Shown here in pieces: positions 22,833-31,008 of a stretch of 64,000 nucleotides of DNA. The stretch is from Psychrobacter vallis. GTDB lineage: Bacteria > Pseudomonadota > Gammaproteobacteria > Pseudomonadales > Moraxellaceae. The notes under the pieces are model-generated. The model was not told where the DNA came from. It searched no databases and saw only the letters and a list, made by a program, of their open reading frames with translations. The stretch's first letter is position 1, and every line of letters begins with the position of its first letter. The stretch covers positions 62,001 to 126,000 of the forward strand of contig NZ_CAJHBU010000004.1 of NCBI RefSeq assembly GCF_904846715.1, given 5' to 3'. The position numbers were made by a program, and so were the translations under genes.

Positions 22833-23324
22833 ATGATTAATTGCCAATACTGTAAAAACTCCAAGCCGACGGATGACTTTTATCAGTCATCTATCCGCAA
22901 GGACGGAAAGAATGGTAGCTGCAAAGAATGTGTACGCGCCAAAGTAAGAGCCAATCGAGCTAAGAATATCGATCATTACTTAGAGTTTGATCGTAAACGT
23001 GCCAACAATCCTGACCGTGTGCAAGCGCGTAAGGATTATCAGCTTACTGAACGCGGACAACAAAAGGCAAGCGCTGCCAAACGCGCTTACGCTGAGCGCA
23101 ATCCATTGATACGCCAAGCACACAATGCAGTTAATAACGCCTTACGTGACGGCAAGCTAGCAAGAGCGTCTTGTTGCGAGACTTGCCAAAGCGAGGCTGA
23201 ACTACACGGTCATCACTGCGACTACAACAAGCCGCTGGATGTTATGTGGCTGTGCGATCCGTGTCATAAAGCTTGGCATAAAGACAACACGCCTATTTAT
23301 TGTGACGAGCTAAAGCTGGCTTGA
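22833..23324 (+). CDS. HNH-type zinc protein
   Basis: 163 aa. Two zinc-binding pairs lie at each end: CQYCKNSKP (~4-12) with CKECVRAK, and CCETCQSEAELHGHHCDY (~113-130) with LCDPCHKAWH. The GHH-CDY-P...CxxCH pattern is that of a class of phage HNH nucleases. The middle is a Lys/Arg-rich helix (DRKRANNPDRVQARKDYQL). It probably cuts DNA; the exact biological role is open. It is the last gene before a 230-base non-coding stretch. Confidence 0.72.
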   Translation: MINCQYCKNSKPTDDFYQSSIRKDGKNGSCKECVRAKVRANRAKNIDHYLEFDRKRANNPDRVQARKDYQLTERGQQKASAAKRAYAERNPLIRQAHNAVNNALRDGKLARASCCETCQSEAELHGHHCDYNKPLDVMWLCDPCHKAWHKDNTPIYCDELKLA

Positions 23325-23558
23325 CGGTCAGTTTTAACTTTTTGGAATAACCAGTTTGGCAGCAGCACAGGCCTGTAGGTCAAAACACCGACCACTCCCT
23401 AGAATGCTTTAGAGATATGAGGACTGCTAACTATCTCTCGACATACCGTAATAGTAAGAGGCAGACAAGCCGAAAGCGAATCTCGTATGTGAGTAAATTC
23501 TAAATCCGACTAGCAGCCGTAAGTTGCTACCTATTTAACTTACAACGGAATGAATACC
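23325..23558 (+). other. Gene-free stretch with several small hairpins
   Basis: Within a tightly packed operon these ~230 bases hold no credible ORF. GAGATA and TATCTC pair around position 23415-23445, and GTAAGTT and AACTTAC pair around 23520-23543, the latter directly before the next ribosome site. It may be a leader or a small RNA. Confidence 0.35.
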
Positions 23559-23882
23559 ATGGGAATTAATATCAAAAACGAAAGTCAGCAGCTTATCAAT
23601 AATTTTAACGAAGTGACCAGTGACGACAAAAACAAAGCAATGGTCGTTATATCAACGGATGTTGATAGTGGGCAGCTATTGTTGGCATGTGCTGGTACTG
23701 GATCAATGATATTGGACGTACAAGCCAGCGCGCTGGTGCAGTCCTTTAGTTACCTGGTAAGAAACGGTACTCTTAAACAGCCATACCTAGCTGTGGTTGA
23801 GCTACTGGCTGAGCTGAATAAAAACCTTATGGATGCCGCCAAAGAAGCACCTATTAACCCTCACTCGGATAGCAAGCATTAG
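23559..23882 (+). CDS. Hypothetical phage protein
   Basis: 107 aa from the ATG at 23559 (GGA 9 bases ahead); an ATG at 23550 is in frame but too near the site. The product (begins MGINIKNESQQLINN) shows strand-helix alternation, MVVISTDVDSGQLLLACAGTG then a helical end. No motif for catalysis is visible and the family is unknown to me. The next gene begins 10 bases downstream. Confidence 0.55.
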   Translation: MGINIKNESQQLINNFNEVTSDDKNKAMVVISTDVDSGQLLLACAGTGSMILDVQASALVQSFSYLVRNGTLKQPYLAVVELLAELNKNLMDAAKEAPINPHSDSKH

Positions 23883-23891
23883 GAGCTACCA

Positions 23892-24395
23892 ATGGCAAAG
23901 ATTAAGAATCGCTCCAGCCGTAAGAAGGCGCAAGCAAAAATCGATAATAAAAAGCAGCAGGAAAACAGATGGTACGACGGATATATGTTTATTCCGTTCG
24001 ACCAGTCGCTTGATGAACACCAAATAAGAAATAAGTGTGAATTTTTTGGTGAAATGGATGATAGCAAAGTCATAAACGAGGTTTTTAACTTGCCTCATAT
24101 CTACAAAACAACGGCGCACGTTTTTGACAGAGGCACGGGCAAGGCAGTTGCAACCGTAAACAGCACTGAGATAAGCGAGCGCAAAACAGTACCAGAAATG
24201 GCGCAGCTTGCATTTGATGAAGCGCGTGAAGGTGAAACCAAGCTCAATCTAAAATCATCTTACGCGATACTGAGAGCGCGAAAGCTGACAGAGCGAGATA
24301 AGTTAGCAATCAAAGCCGAACGACTGCTAGAGCGTAAATCATCAGCATTTGCTGTACTAAATTATAGCGCAATGATTAAAGGATTAAGCCAATGA
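23892..24395 (+). CDS. Hypothetical phage protein with basic N-terminus
   Basis: 167 aa. The first ~25 residues are Lys/Arg-rich (KNRSSRKKAQAKIDNKKQQ), suitable for nucleic-acid binding; the rest is a mixed globular part with a helical C-terminus (SYAILRARKLTERDKLAIK). It ends with a 4-base overlap (ATGA) into the exonuclease gene, so the two are probably made together. No family recognised. Confidence 0.6.
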   Translation: MAKIKNRSSRKKAQAKIDNKKQQENRWYDGYMFIPFDQSLDEHQIRNKCEFFGEMDDSKVINEVFNLPHIYKTTAHVFDRGTGKAVATVNSTEISERKTVPEMAQLAFDEAREGETKLNLKSSYAILRARKLTERDKLAIKAERLLERKSSAFAVLNYSAMIKGLSQ

Positions 24396-25156
24396 ACACA
24401 CCAGCAATGATCATAGATTTTGAAGCGACTGACGTTAGCAAGGAAGCTGAAGCGACGCAGCTTGGGTATCGCAATGTATTTTTTGATGAACGCGGTATGT
24501 TATGGGGCGACCCATTACCCTTGGACCGTGAAGCACCTTATAGTAACTACGTGTTTTGTAAGCCTGATAGAGCTATTAGTTATGGCGCTATGGCTGTCAG
24601 TCATATATTGCCAGTAGATGTGCATAACGAACTTAGCCATACAGAGGTTGCTGACCTACTACTGCCAAAAGGTGAAGCTTACATCATAGGTCATAACGTG
24701 GATTATGACATTCAGGTTGCTGCTAACGCTGGTGTTAATGTTAGTCAGTACAAGCGAATTTGTACGCAAGCAATGGCGAGAAGCTTAATGCCCGATATGG
24801 ATAGCCACTCATTAGGCGCACTCACTTATTTTATCCATATCAATCGTGGTCGCAACCACCTACGCAATACTCATAACGCTGGTTATGACGTGACGTTCAC
24901 GCTTTGGTTGCTAGAGCACTTATGCGAGCTTGGTAATATCACCAGCATGGAGCAGTTATATCTTGCCAGCGAGGAAGCTCGCATACCTAAGATTATGCCG
25001 ATTGGTGAGGAGCAGGGGCATAAAGGCAAGCTTATCGCTGATATGGCTAGAAATACGAATGATCGTGGATTCTTGCGCTGGGTAGTTAAGACTATTAAGA
25101 ATAGACCTTACTTGGTGCAAGCTTGTGAGAAGGCGCTGGAGGTGAAAGGTGGATAA
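24392..25156 (+). CDS. DnaQ-like 3'-5' exonuclease
   Basis: 254 aa. The DEDDh exonuclease motifs are visible: Exo I MIIDFEATDVS (~6-16) with D and E, Exo II IIGHNVDYDIQVA (~95-107) with D, and Exo III HNAGYDVTFTLWLL (~159-172) with H and D. The C-terminal ~80 residues (PKIMPIGEEQGHKGKLI ... FLRWVVKTIKNRPYL) resemble the extra domain of exodeoxyribonuclease X-type proteins. It degrades single-stranded 3' ends or trims DNA during recombination. The family is clear; the exact substrate is not. Confidence 0.82.
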   Translation: MNTPAMIIDFEATDVSKEAEATQLGYRNVFFDERGMLWGDPLPLDREAPYSNYVFCKPDRAISYGAMAVSHILPVDVHNELSHTEVADLLLPKGEAYIIGHNVDYDIQVAANAGVNVSQYKRICTQAMARSLMPDMDSHSLGALTYFIHINRGRNHLRNTHNAGYDVTFTLWLLEHLCELGNITSMEQLYLASEEARIPKIMPIGEEQGHKGKLIADMARNTNDRGFLRWVVKTIKNRPYLVQACEKALEVKGG

Positions 25157-25427
25157 AAGCCTCGTTGAACAGCTAGCCTTTGCCAGCGGCCTTGAACATA
25201 AGCAGCTTGAGGATGGTTCGATGGGGTTTCGCCCGTACATTCATGATTTTGCTAACGCTATCGAGGCTGAGGTTTACCGAGATATTGAGCTGCATCAAAG
25301 AAAAGACTGGCAAGACATCATGGCCTTACGGTTAAAAGTAACTGAACAAGCCAGCGAGATGGTTAACTTGCGCAGACTGATTGGTGGTGCGCGTGACATA
25401 TTAAATAAGGAGATTCTTGATGGGTGA
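25149..25427 (+). CDS. Hypothetical phage protein
   Basis: 92 aa, beginning at GTG 25149 inside the exonuclease 3' end (8-base overlap). The product has a helical C-terminus (DIMALRLKVTEQASEMVNLRRL) and an HKQLEDGSMGFRPYIHDF part (~17-34). No family recognised. The overlap on both sides supports translation. A zinc-ribbon gene overlaps its 3' end. Confidence 0.55.
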   Translation: MDKSLVEQLAFASGLEHKQLEDGSMGFRPYIHDFANAIEAEVYRDIELHQRKDWQDIMALRLKVTEQASEMVNLRRLIGGARDILNKEILDG

Positions 25428-25563
25428 TGCTAATTGTCCTGAGTGTGGTGGTGGGTTTACTTGTGAAGATTTAGTTATGGATGGTGAGATCGTAACTGCC
25501 ACTTGCCGAGAATGCCAAACTGAATTTGATGTTGAAGCAAGTGTTTCTTTTAATATGGCTTAG
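25420..25563 (+). CDS. Small zinc-ribbon protein
   Basis: 47 aa with AAGGAG 7 bases before the ATG at 25420, overlapping the previous gene by 8 bases. CPECGG (~6-11) and CRECQ (~31-35) give two CxxC pairs in a zinc-ribbon order. Such phage ribbons bind nucleic acid or partner proteins. The spacing to the next gene is 14 bases. Confidence 0.6.
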   Translation: MGDANCPECGGGFTCEDLVMDGEIVTATCRECQTEFDVEASVSFNMA

Positions 25564-25577
25564 ATGGAGAATAAATC

Positions 25578-25778
25578 ATGACAGGCATTTATTACACAAC
25601 ACAGCAAATCATGGATATATTTTGCTTTGGAAGTAATACCGCATTGCAAAGGGCGATTAACGAAGGGTTTTTACCTGAGCCTGACTTGCAAGGTCGTCCT
25701 AATAAGTGGCTCAAAGTTAAGATTGATGACATAGTGGCAGAGCTAAACGATTACCAAAAAGAGGGAGTTTGGACCTAA
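25578..25778 (+). CDS. AlpA/excisionase-like DNA-binding protein
   Basis: 66 aa. An HTH of the MerR/AlpA type is seen: YYTTQQIMDIFCFGSNTALQ (~5-24), then a turn and the basic-aromatic wing (GRPNKWLKVKIDDIVAEL). It is the last gene before the putative attachment site, and two 12-base direct repeats lie 35 bases after its stop, so a role as Xis (directing excision) is likely. A transcription regulator such as AlpA is the other choice. No integrase gene is found beside it. Confidence 0.65.
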   Translation: MTGIYYTTQQIMDIFCFGSNTALQRAINEGFLPEPDLQGRPNKWLKVKIDDIVAELNDYQKEGVWT

Positions 25779-25812
25779 CAGTTAGGATTCTAACTTACCA
25801 CCAAAAACCTTA

Positions 25813-25836
25813 ATGACGGTATCAATGACGGTATCA
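25813..25836. repeat. Tandem 12-bp direct repeat
   Basis: ATGACGGTATCA occurs twice, end to end, between the Xis-like gene and the putative att core. Such tandem repeats are typical binding sites for Xis or the arm domain of integrase. Confidence 0.65.
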
Positions 25837-25896
25837 GCCAACGATATATTAACTAAAACTATAAATATCAATGGCTTATATTATCAATTTGGTATC

Positions 25897-25910
25897 TGGT
25901 GGGCGCACCA
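25897..25910 (+). other. Putative attachment site: tRNA 3'-end-like sequence, copy 1
   Basis: TGGTGGGCGCACCA looks like the end of a tRNA acceptor stem with CCA, but no T-arm precedes it. It lies 119 bases after the last prophage gene. An identical copy is at 50847-50860. A 14-base match alone is not unlikely by chance in 64 kb, so the case rests on the tRNA likeness and the position. The rest of 25779-26323 has the tandem repeat, a terminator-like hairpin, and no gene that I see. Confidence 0.45.
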
Positions 25911-26023
25911 ATCATTGTATTTAGACCTCACCTCTCAATTCCTCACAAGCCCTTATATACATGCCTATTTTTTTCTTTCTTGATTACTTGTTAGTAACTC
26001 TATGAGGTTCGCTCTTAAAACAC

Positions 26024-26066
26024 AAAAAAGCCTTTCAAGCTTTATTCATATCCTAAAAGGCTTTTC
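26024..26066. terminator. Terminator-like hairpin right of the att site
   Basis: AAAAAAGCCTTT (26024-26035) and AAAGGCTTTT (26056-26065) pair with a ~20-base loop and have A and T runs on the outer sides, so it could work on both strands. Confidence 0.5.
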
Positions 26067-26323
26067 CAATCACGAAATTTTATATAGGTGAGCGTTTCAA
26101 AGTTGGGGTTTGAATATTCACGAATAGACACTGCTGATCGCTAAAACTGTTTCAGACAAGGCACAAGTCGACGATAATGTTAGTAACTTAGCGAGGCTTG
26201 CAACACAGTATGGGGCGGTTTTAGCATCAGCCTGAAAAGACAGGACTCTTTTTTGCCACTTCATTGTTAAAAACAGCCTCTGTCAGTGCCATGGTTGAAT
26301 ATCAAACACACCCTAGTATTAAC

Positions 26324-27556
26324 TTAGCCAAATAGTTTGTCAGGTCTGGGCTTTGACAATATAGGAATGTAAGTAGTACAGAATAAGGCAAAGCATAGTA
26401 TCCATGAGGTTTGCGCTATCATTAGCCAAATTAAATAATAGTCCATAGCGATAAGTGGCATAATTACTCGGAATACGAACACCCCAATCATCAAAATGAA
26501 CATCACTGGCACTGACTTTGATGGCTGATGAATACTACGACCAGTATGACCTAAAGAGACGCGATCCATCATAGATAAAGTCATCATGCCGATGCCTGAT
26601 AATGCTAGAGCATGTACAGCAATACTATGACTGAACCCAAACCAAGGCTGTAAGGTAAACAGGATAAAACTGCTACACATTCCCAAAAATGCTAAATATA
26701 GTGACCATAATAGTGGTTTTTTCCAAATACCATGATGATACCAGCCTAATAAACGAACGCCATTCACTAAAGCCACACTAAGCGCGCTGATGCTCAACAA
26801 GTATTTATCAGGATAAAAAATATCGCTAATCATAAAGATTAGAAAAGTAACTAAACTTAAGATATCAAGAGTTTTGCTGTTTTTAACTTTTATGGGTTCT
26901 GCATTAGCAGAGCTGATGCCACGCTCAATAAAGAACGGCACTACACGACGACCAATAGTAAGCACAAGCGCTATGATGAGATAAAGCCCTAAATAAATAC
27001 CGACACGTACATAGTTCATGTCCCCGCTATAAATTCCCCAGTAGCATAGGCCATTGCCTACAGTTAACAGTCCTAACTTAGAAATAATACCCATTTGCTT
27101 GTATTGTTTGACAGCCAACACGGCTTTAGTTATGACCCAAGTCATCGATACCATAAAAGCTAAGTCCCCTACTGCTGCCAACGCTAGCCAAAGATTTGAG
27201 CTACCCACACCCATTCCAACTAGCGCCCAGCCTATGCGAGCAAATCCCCAACATAGAAATATACCCAGTAGCCGATAGCCATACGGCATCATCATTCCTG
27301 TCCAAGTCTTGACCGCAGTCAATAAAAATCCAGCAATGACTGCTATCGTATAGCCATACAGCATCTCATGACCGTGCCAATACAGCGGATTGATAGCATT
27401 AACGTCGATATCAGTCTTACCTGTAAACACGAATACCCATAGCAGCATTGTTAGTACTGCAAAGACGCCAGCTGCACTAAAAAATAGACGAAAAGCAAGA
27501 TTCAAAATAGCATGAGGTGAGGATGGTCGGTCTGCAGGTAATTGAATTTGGAGCAT
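26324..27556 (-). CDS. nnrS: NnrS family membrane protein
   Basis: 410 aa with about 12 hydrophobic segments. The N-terminal LNLAFRLFFSAAGVFAVLTM and PLYWHGHEMLYGYTIAVIAGFLLTAVKTWTG (described only) with conserved His are NnrS signatures; a further His lies in SHSIAVHALALSGIGMM. NnrS is a haem- and copper-containing inner-membrane protein linked to defence against nitric oxide from nitrite reduction. It fits the nitrate block, though it stands alone on the minus strand. No promoter box for NO regulators was found by eye. Confidence 0.88.
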   Translation of the reverse strand: MLQIQLPADRPSSPHAILNLAFRLFFSAAGVFAVLTMLLWVFVFTGKTDIDVNAINPLYWHGHEMLYGYTIAVIAGFLLTAVKTWTGMMMPYGYRLLGIFLCWGFARIGWALVGMGVGSSNLWLALAAVGDLAFMVSMTWVITKAVLAVKQYKQMGIISKLGLLTVGNGLCYWGIYSGDMNYVRVGIYLGLYLIIALVLTIGRRVVPFFIERGISSANAEPIKVKNSKTLDILSLVTFLIFMISDIFYPDKYLLSISALSVALVNGVRLLGWYHHGIWKKPLLWSLYLAFLGMCSSFILFTLQPWFGFSHSIAVHALALSGIGMMTLSMMDRVSLGHTGRSIHQPSKSVPVMFILMIGVFVFRVIMPLIAMDYYLIWLMIAQTSWILCFALFCTTYIPILSKPRPDKLFG

Positions 27557-27767
27557 AGCAAGCGCCTTATGACAGGGTAAATTATAGATATCTGTTAACT
27601 ATTTTTATTTCAAAGATAGCGCTTACCATGAACTTAAAGAGCTACCTAACATTATCAGTGAGTATATAAGGCCAACTACTTACTGACTACAACCTCAAAG
27701 ACCTGAATAATAGTCTGATTTGGCTAAGTTTCACATTATGGTTGAACACAAAATAGGCTTGATCAAG

Positions 27768-27887
27768 TTGTTCAAAATTGTCGCCAATAAATATCGCAAT
27801 CGTCGTCAGTGCTATGATCTTAGAATGAAGATGTTTGCTGGTGTTGTTAATTTCGAACTTAGTCTATGACTTTTGCAAGAGGCCTAT
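27768..27887 (+). pseudogene. Remnant of an IS5-family transposase 3' end
   Basis: The frame LFKIVANKYRNRRQCYDLRM (20 residues shown) continuing to FAGVVNFELSL and TGA at 27867-27869 matches the C-terminus of IS5-family transposases. CTTTTGCAAGAGGCC (27870-27884) after it resembles the right terminal repeat of such elements. The rest of the element is missing. Apart from this, 27557-27991 holds nothing that I recognise. Confidence 0.6.
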
Positions 27888-27991
27888 TGGAGACTGTTGT
27901 ATTCGAGTTAAGAAGCTAGACCTAACAGGGTTAACTTCAAAGGTCAGTACACAACCATTCGTACTATATGTACGCTTAAATTAAATAACTA

Positions 27992-28375
27992 CTACTCGAT
28001 TGGTTTATCAAACAGTTTTGCAATAGGTTTGCTATGAATAGTAGAGCTATTAAACATAGACTTATTACCTGTATCCCCTTCTGTCCAAAAGTTGATATTG
28101 AACTGGGCATCATCACTCAACTCCACACGGTGCCAATATTGAGGCGGGCTGACAGCAAACTGTCCTGCTTTGATCACGATGGTTTTTTCTGGCTCAGTAG
28201 CGGCCTCATTAGCAAAGCCATAAAAGGTGACCATGCCTTGCATGACGCAAATTTGGCCAAACACACCTTCTGCCGTGTTGTGATGGGTCAATAATGCTTT
28301 GGGAACTTTGTCCTTGGTAAAAAAATGAGTAGAACGTTTTATTTTCCAGTGACTTGGGATTATTGATTGACTCAT
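27992..28375 (-). CDS. DUF1971/YeaR-type small cupin-like protein
   Basis: 127 aa. A small beta-rich protein with HHNTAEGVFGQICVMQGMVTFYGF (described only), then FAVSPPQYWHRVELSDDAQFNINFW. The HxxA/WHRVE layout fits DUF1971, to which E. coli YeaR belongs; YeaR is known to respond to nitrate and NO. Its place beside nnrS and narK fits such a control. The pattern with a conserved His suggests metal or small-molecule binding. Enzymatic activity is unknown. Confidence 0.8.
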   Translation of the reverse strand: MSQSIIPSHWKIKRSTHFFTKDKVPKALLTHHNTAEGVFGQICVMQGMVTFYGFANEAATEPEKTIVIKAGQFAVSPPQYWHRVELSDDAQFNINFWTEGDTGNKSMFNSSTIHSKPIAKLFDKPIE

Positions 28376-28611
28376 GGTATTTCCTTAGCTAATTATATTC
28401 GTTCATTTTAGTCTTCGACTTAAGAGTGTCTTGCGACTCTCCTGCAACTATAAGTATCAATCAATATATCAAATTGAGTCTACTTTTTAATCCTCATTAA
28501 GTAGTATGTAAAACAGGATCTATACTGCTTTCGCCTAATAGTAGCGTCTCCTACTTGTTGCTACATTGTCTCCATTTAAACTAGCCAGTTTTATGGTGGA
28601 GGACACTTGTC

Positions 28612-30090
28612 ATGCATGCAAAAGAGCTACTTGAGGTTGAACGTCGTGATATAAGAGCACTTCACTACACGTGGATTGCTTTTTTTCTTACCTTTTATGT
28701 CTGGTTCAATATGGCACCGCTCGCAACGTCGATGCTACAGACGGAAAGCTATTTAACCCCTGATCATATCAAATTATTTTTAATTGCCAACGTTGCCTTG
28801 ACGATTCCTGGTCGTGTGGTGGTAGGAATGGCATTAGACCGTTTTGGCCCTCGACGCGTGTTTTCCATACTCATGGTGGTGATGGCGATACCGACGTGGT
28901 TTTTCGCTTTCGGTAACTCCGCCATGCAGCTATTCGTCGCGCGGTTGTTTATGTCTATCGTTGGTGCAGGTTTTGTGGTCGGTATACATATGACCGCATT
29001 GTGGTTTAAGCCCAAAGACATCGGCTTTGCCGAAGGGTTTTATGCTGGCTGGGGCAACTTTGGCTCCGCCGCCGCAGCAATTACCATCCCCACCGTTGCG
29101 CTACAGTTTTTTGGTGGTGAAGATGGGTGGCGTTGGGCCATTGCATTATCTGGCTTACTCATGGCCGCATATGGCGTTGCCTATTGGTTTTTGATAACCG
29201 ATGGCCCTACAGAAGATACTCATAAAAAAGCCCGTAAGGCAGGCGCCTTAGAGGTGTCAAGTTGGCGAGATCTTTTACTATATTGCCTGTTTATCATTCC
29301 TTTATATGGCGTATTAGGCGTATTGGTTTACCGCACTCAAAACATGGGATTTCTGAGTGAGACAGGTGCGTGGGCTTTTTATATTCTGATCGCTGTTGTG
29401 GTTATCTACCAAATTTATAAGGCCATTAGCGTCAACGTGCCCATGCTCAAAGCGGGTATTCCTGAAGACGACAAATACCCCTTTACCTCTGTGGCTGCCC
29501 TCAATGTCACTTATTTCGCTAACTTTGGGGCAGAGCTGGCCGTGGTCTCCATGTTACCGATGTTTTTTGCGGCAACATGGAAGCTTGATCCTACCGTAGC
29601 AGGTCTCGTGGCTTCGACGTTTGCTTTTGTTAATTTATGGGCACGACCATTGGGCGGCTATATCTCTGACCGCGTTGGTAATCGCCGTTTGGTTATGTTG
29701 GTATATATGTTTGGCATTGGTATCGGCTTTGGGCTGATGGGGTTACTGAATGCAGAGTGGCCATTATTTATCGCTGTGGTTTTCACCATTCTATGCTCAG
29801 TGTTTGTGCAAGGAGCAGAAGGCGCAACTTTCGGTATTATTCCGTCAATTAAGCGACGCCTAACGGGACAAATATCTGGTATGGCAGGGGCTTACGGTAA
29901 TGTTGGAGCGGTATTTTACCTGTTTATATTTACTTTGGTTGAACCAAGCCAGTTCTTCTTTATTATTGCTGTCGGTGCCTTTATTGCTTGGATACTTTGT
30001 TTCTTCTGGCTAAAAGAACCTGAAGGTGCTTTTGATGACGAATACAAAATGTCATCGGTAGATCGACAGATTGCCGCCGAAGAAGGTTAA
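28612..30090 (+). CDS. narK: NarK1-type nitrate transporter (MFS)
   Basis: 492 aa with 12 hydrophobic segments. Family marks: LPDGR-like loop in VGMALDRFGPRR (~64-75), GIHMTALWFKPKDIGFAEGFYAGWGNFG (nitrate signature 1, described only), and signature 2 in GAEGATFGIIPSIKRR...GMAGAYGNVG (~402-440). It resembles the NarK1 group, thought to be proton-nitrate symporters, and differs from the E. coli NarK-like protein encoded at 33407. GGAGG lies 9 bases before the ATG. A strong terminator follows at 30111. The 236-base upstream gap has no clear Fnr box by eye. Confidence 0.88.
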   Translation: MHAKELLEVERRDIRALHYTWIAFFLTFYVWFNMAPLATSMLQTESYLTPDHIKLFLIANVALTIPGRVVVGMALDRFGPRRVFSILMVVMAIPTWFFAFGNSAMQLFVARLFMSIVGAGFVVGIHMTALWFKPKDIGFAEGFYAGWGNFGSAAAAITIPTVALQFFGGEDGWRWAIALSGLLMAAYGVAYWFLITDGPTEDTHKKARKAGALEVSSWRDLLLYCLFIIPLYGVLGVLVYRTQNMGFLSETGAWAFYILIAVVVIYQIYKAISVNVPMLKAGIPEDDKYPFTSVAALNVTYFANFGAELAVVSMLPMFFAATWKLDPTVAGLVASTFAFVNLWARPLGGYISDRVGNRRLVMLVYMFGIGIGFGLMGLLNAEWPLFIAVVFTILCSVFVQGAEGATFGIIPSIKRRLTGQISGMAGAYGNVGAVFYLFIFTLVEPSQFFFIIAVGAFIAWILCFFWLKEPEGAFDDEYKMSSVDRQIAAEEG

Positions 30091-30110
30091 TCTGATTACC
30101 TTATACAAAA

Positions 30111-30145
30111 AAACCACCCAGCTTAGAGGCTAGGTGGTTTTTTGG
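30111..30145 (+). terminator. Terminator of narK1-type gene
   Basis: AAACCACC (30111-30118) pairs with GGTGGTTT (30133-30140), with an inner AGC/GCT pair, and is followed by T. The A-run on the other side would let it end narL transcripts too, since narL converges here. Confidence 0.75.
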
Positions 30146-30221
30146 CATAGATAGAGGTATATCGTTGCAAGTACGGACATTACCTAAAAGACCAATCTTT
30201 TATAACTGCTGGCTGGGTCAT

Positions 30222-30887
30222 CTATGATTGCTTAGACAAATGATTCACTGTCCATACCGCCGCTTCTACCCGTGTGCGCAGCCCTGTTTTATTGAGAATG
30301 TGCTTAACATGAACCTTGACGGTGGATTCTGCGATATTCAATTTATTGGCAATCATTTTGTTACTGAGTCCTTCAGCAATCATTTGAATCACCTGTAGTT
30401 CTCTACTCGTTAGATTGCCTGCAATATCCTCAATACTGGGTGTACGCAACGTTTGTGCCAATATCGATGCAAGATTGGGACTGATGACCAGCTCTCCTCG
30501 CAACACTTTTCGAATATCAACGATAATTAACTCAGGTTCCATGTCCTTTAATAAGTAGCCATCGACGCCCAACTTTAAGGCCTCTTGTACATCTTCACCG
30601 CTGTCAGAAACCGTGAACAGGACGGTCTTGATATTGATATTTCTTGCTTTGATTTCTCTTAATGTTTCGATACCAGTGAGTACTGGCATTTTATGGTCAA
30701 GTATCACCAAATCCACTTCATTTTTTTCTAAAAAGGTCAATGCTTCTTGACCATTGCTGGCTTCACCAACGACTTTGACATCGCTCTCAAGACTTAATAG
30801 TTCAAATATACCGCGGCGTAGCATAGGATGGTCGTCCACCAATAACAACCGAGCAGGAGAAGTGCTGGTATAAACTTTAGTACTCAT
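30222..30887 (-). CDS. narL: NarL nitrate response regulator
   Basis: 221 aa from the ATG at 30887; an upstream frame to 30926 is open but adds 13 unlikely residues. Receiver domain at ~10-125: LLLVDDHPMLRRGI with the acidic pair, phosphate-accepting Asp in LVILDHKMP, and KTVLFTVSD and YLLKDMEPE. LuxR-type HTH at ~150-210: LTSRELQVIQMIAEGLSNKMIA...VHVKHILNKTGLRTRVEAAVW (described only). It activates nar genes when NarX phosphorylates it. It lies just downstream of narX on the same strand (121 bases between). Confidence 0.9.
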   Translation of the reverse strand: MSTKVYTSTSPARLLLVDDHPMLRRGIFELLSLESDVKVVGEASNGQEALTFLEKNEVDLVILDHKMPVLTGIETLREIKARNINIKTVLFTVSDSGEDVQEALKLGVDGYLLKDMEPELIIVDIRKVLRGELVISPNLASILAQTLRTPSIEDIAGNLTSRELQVIQMIAEGLSNKMIANKLNIAESTVKVHVKHILNKTGLRTRVEAAVWTVNHLSKQS

Positions 30888-31008
30888 AACATACTCACAA
30901 ATTAAAAAATGGTGTAAAAATTTCATTATTCAAAATCAGACCACAACACACTTAAAAATAACAAGCCAATCATCCAAAATTATTGTTTTGTTAGGGGCTG
31001 TATAGAAT

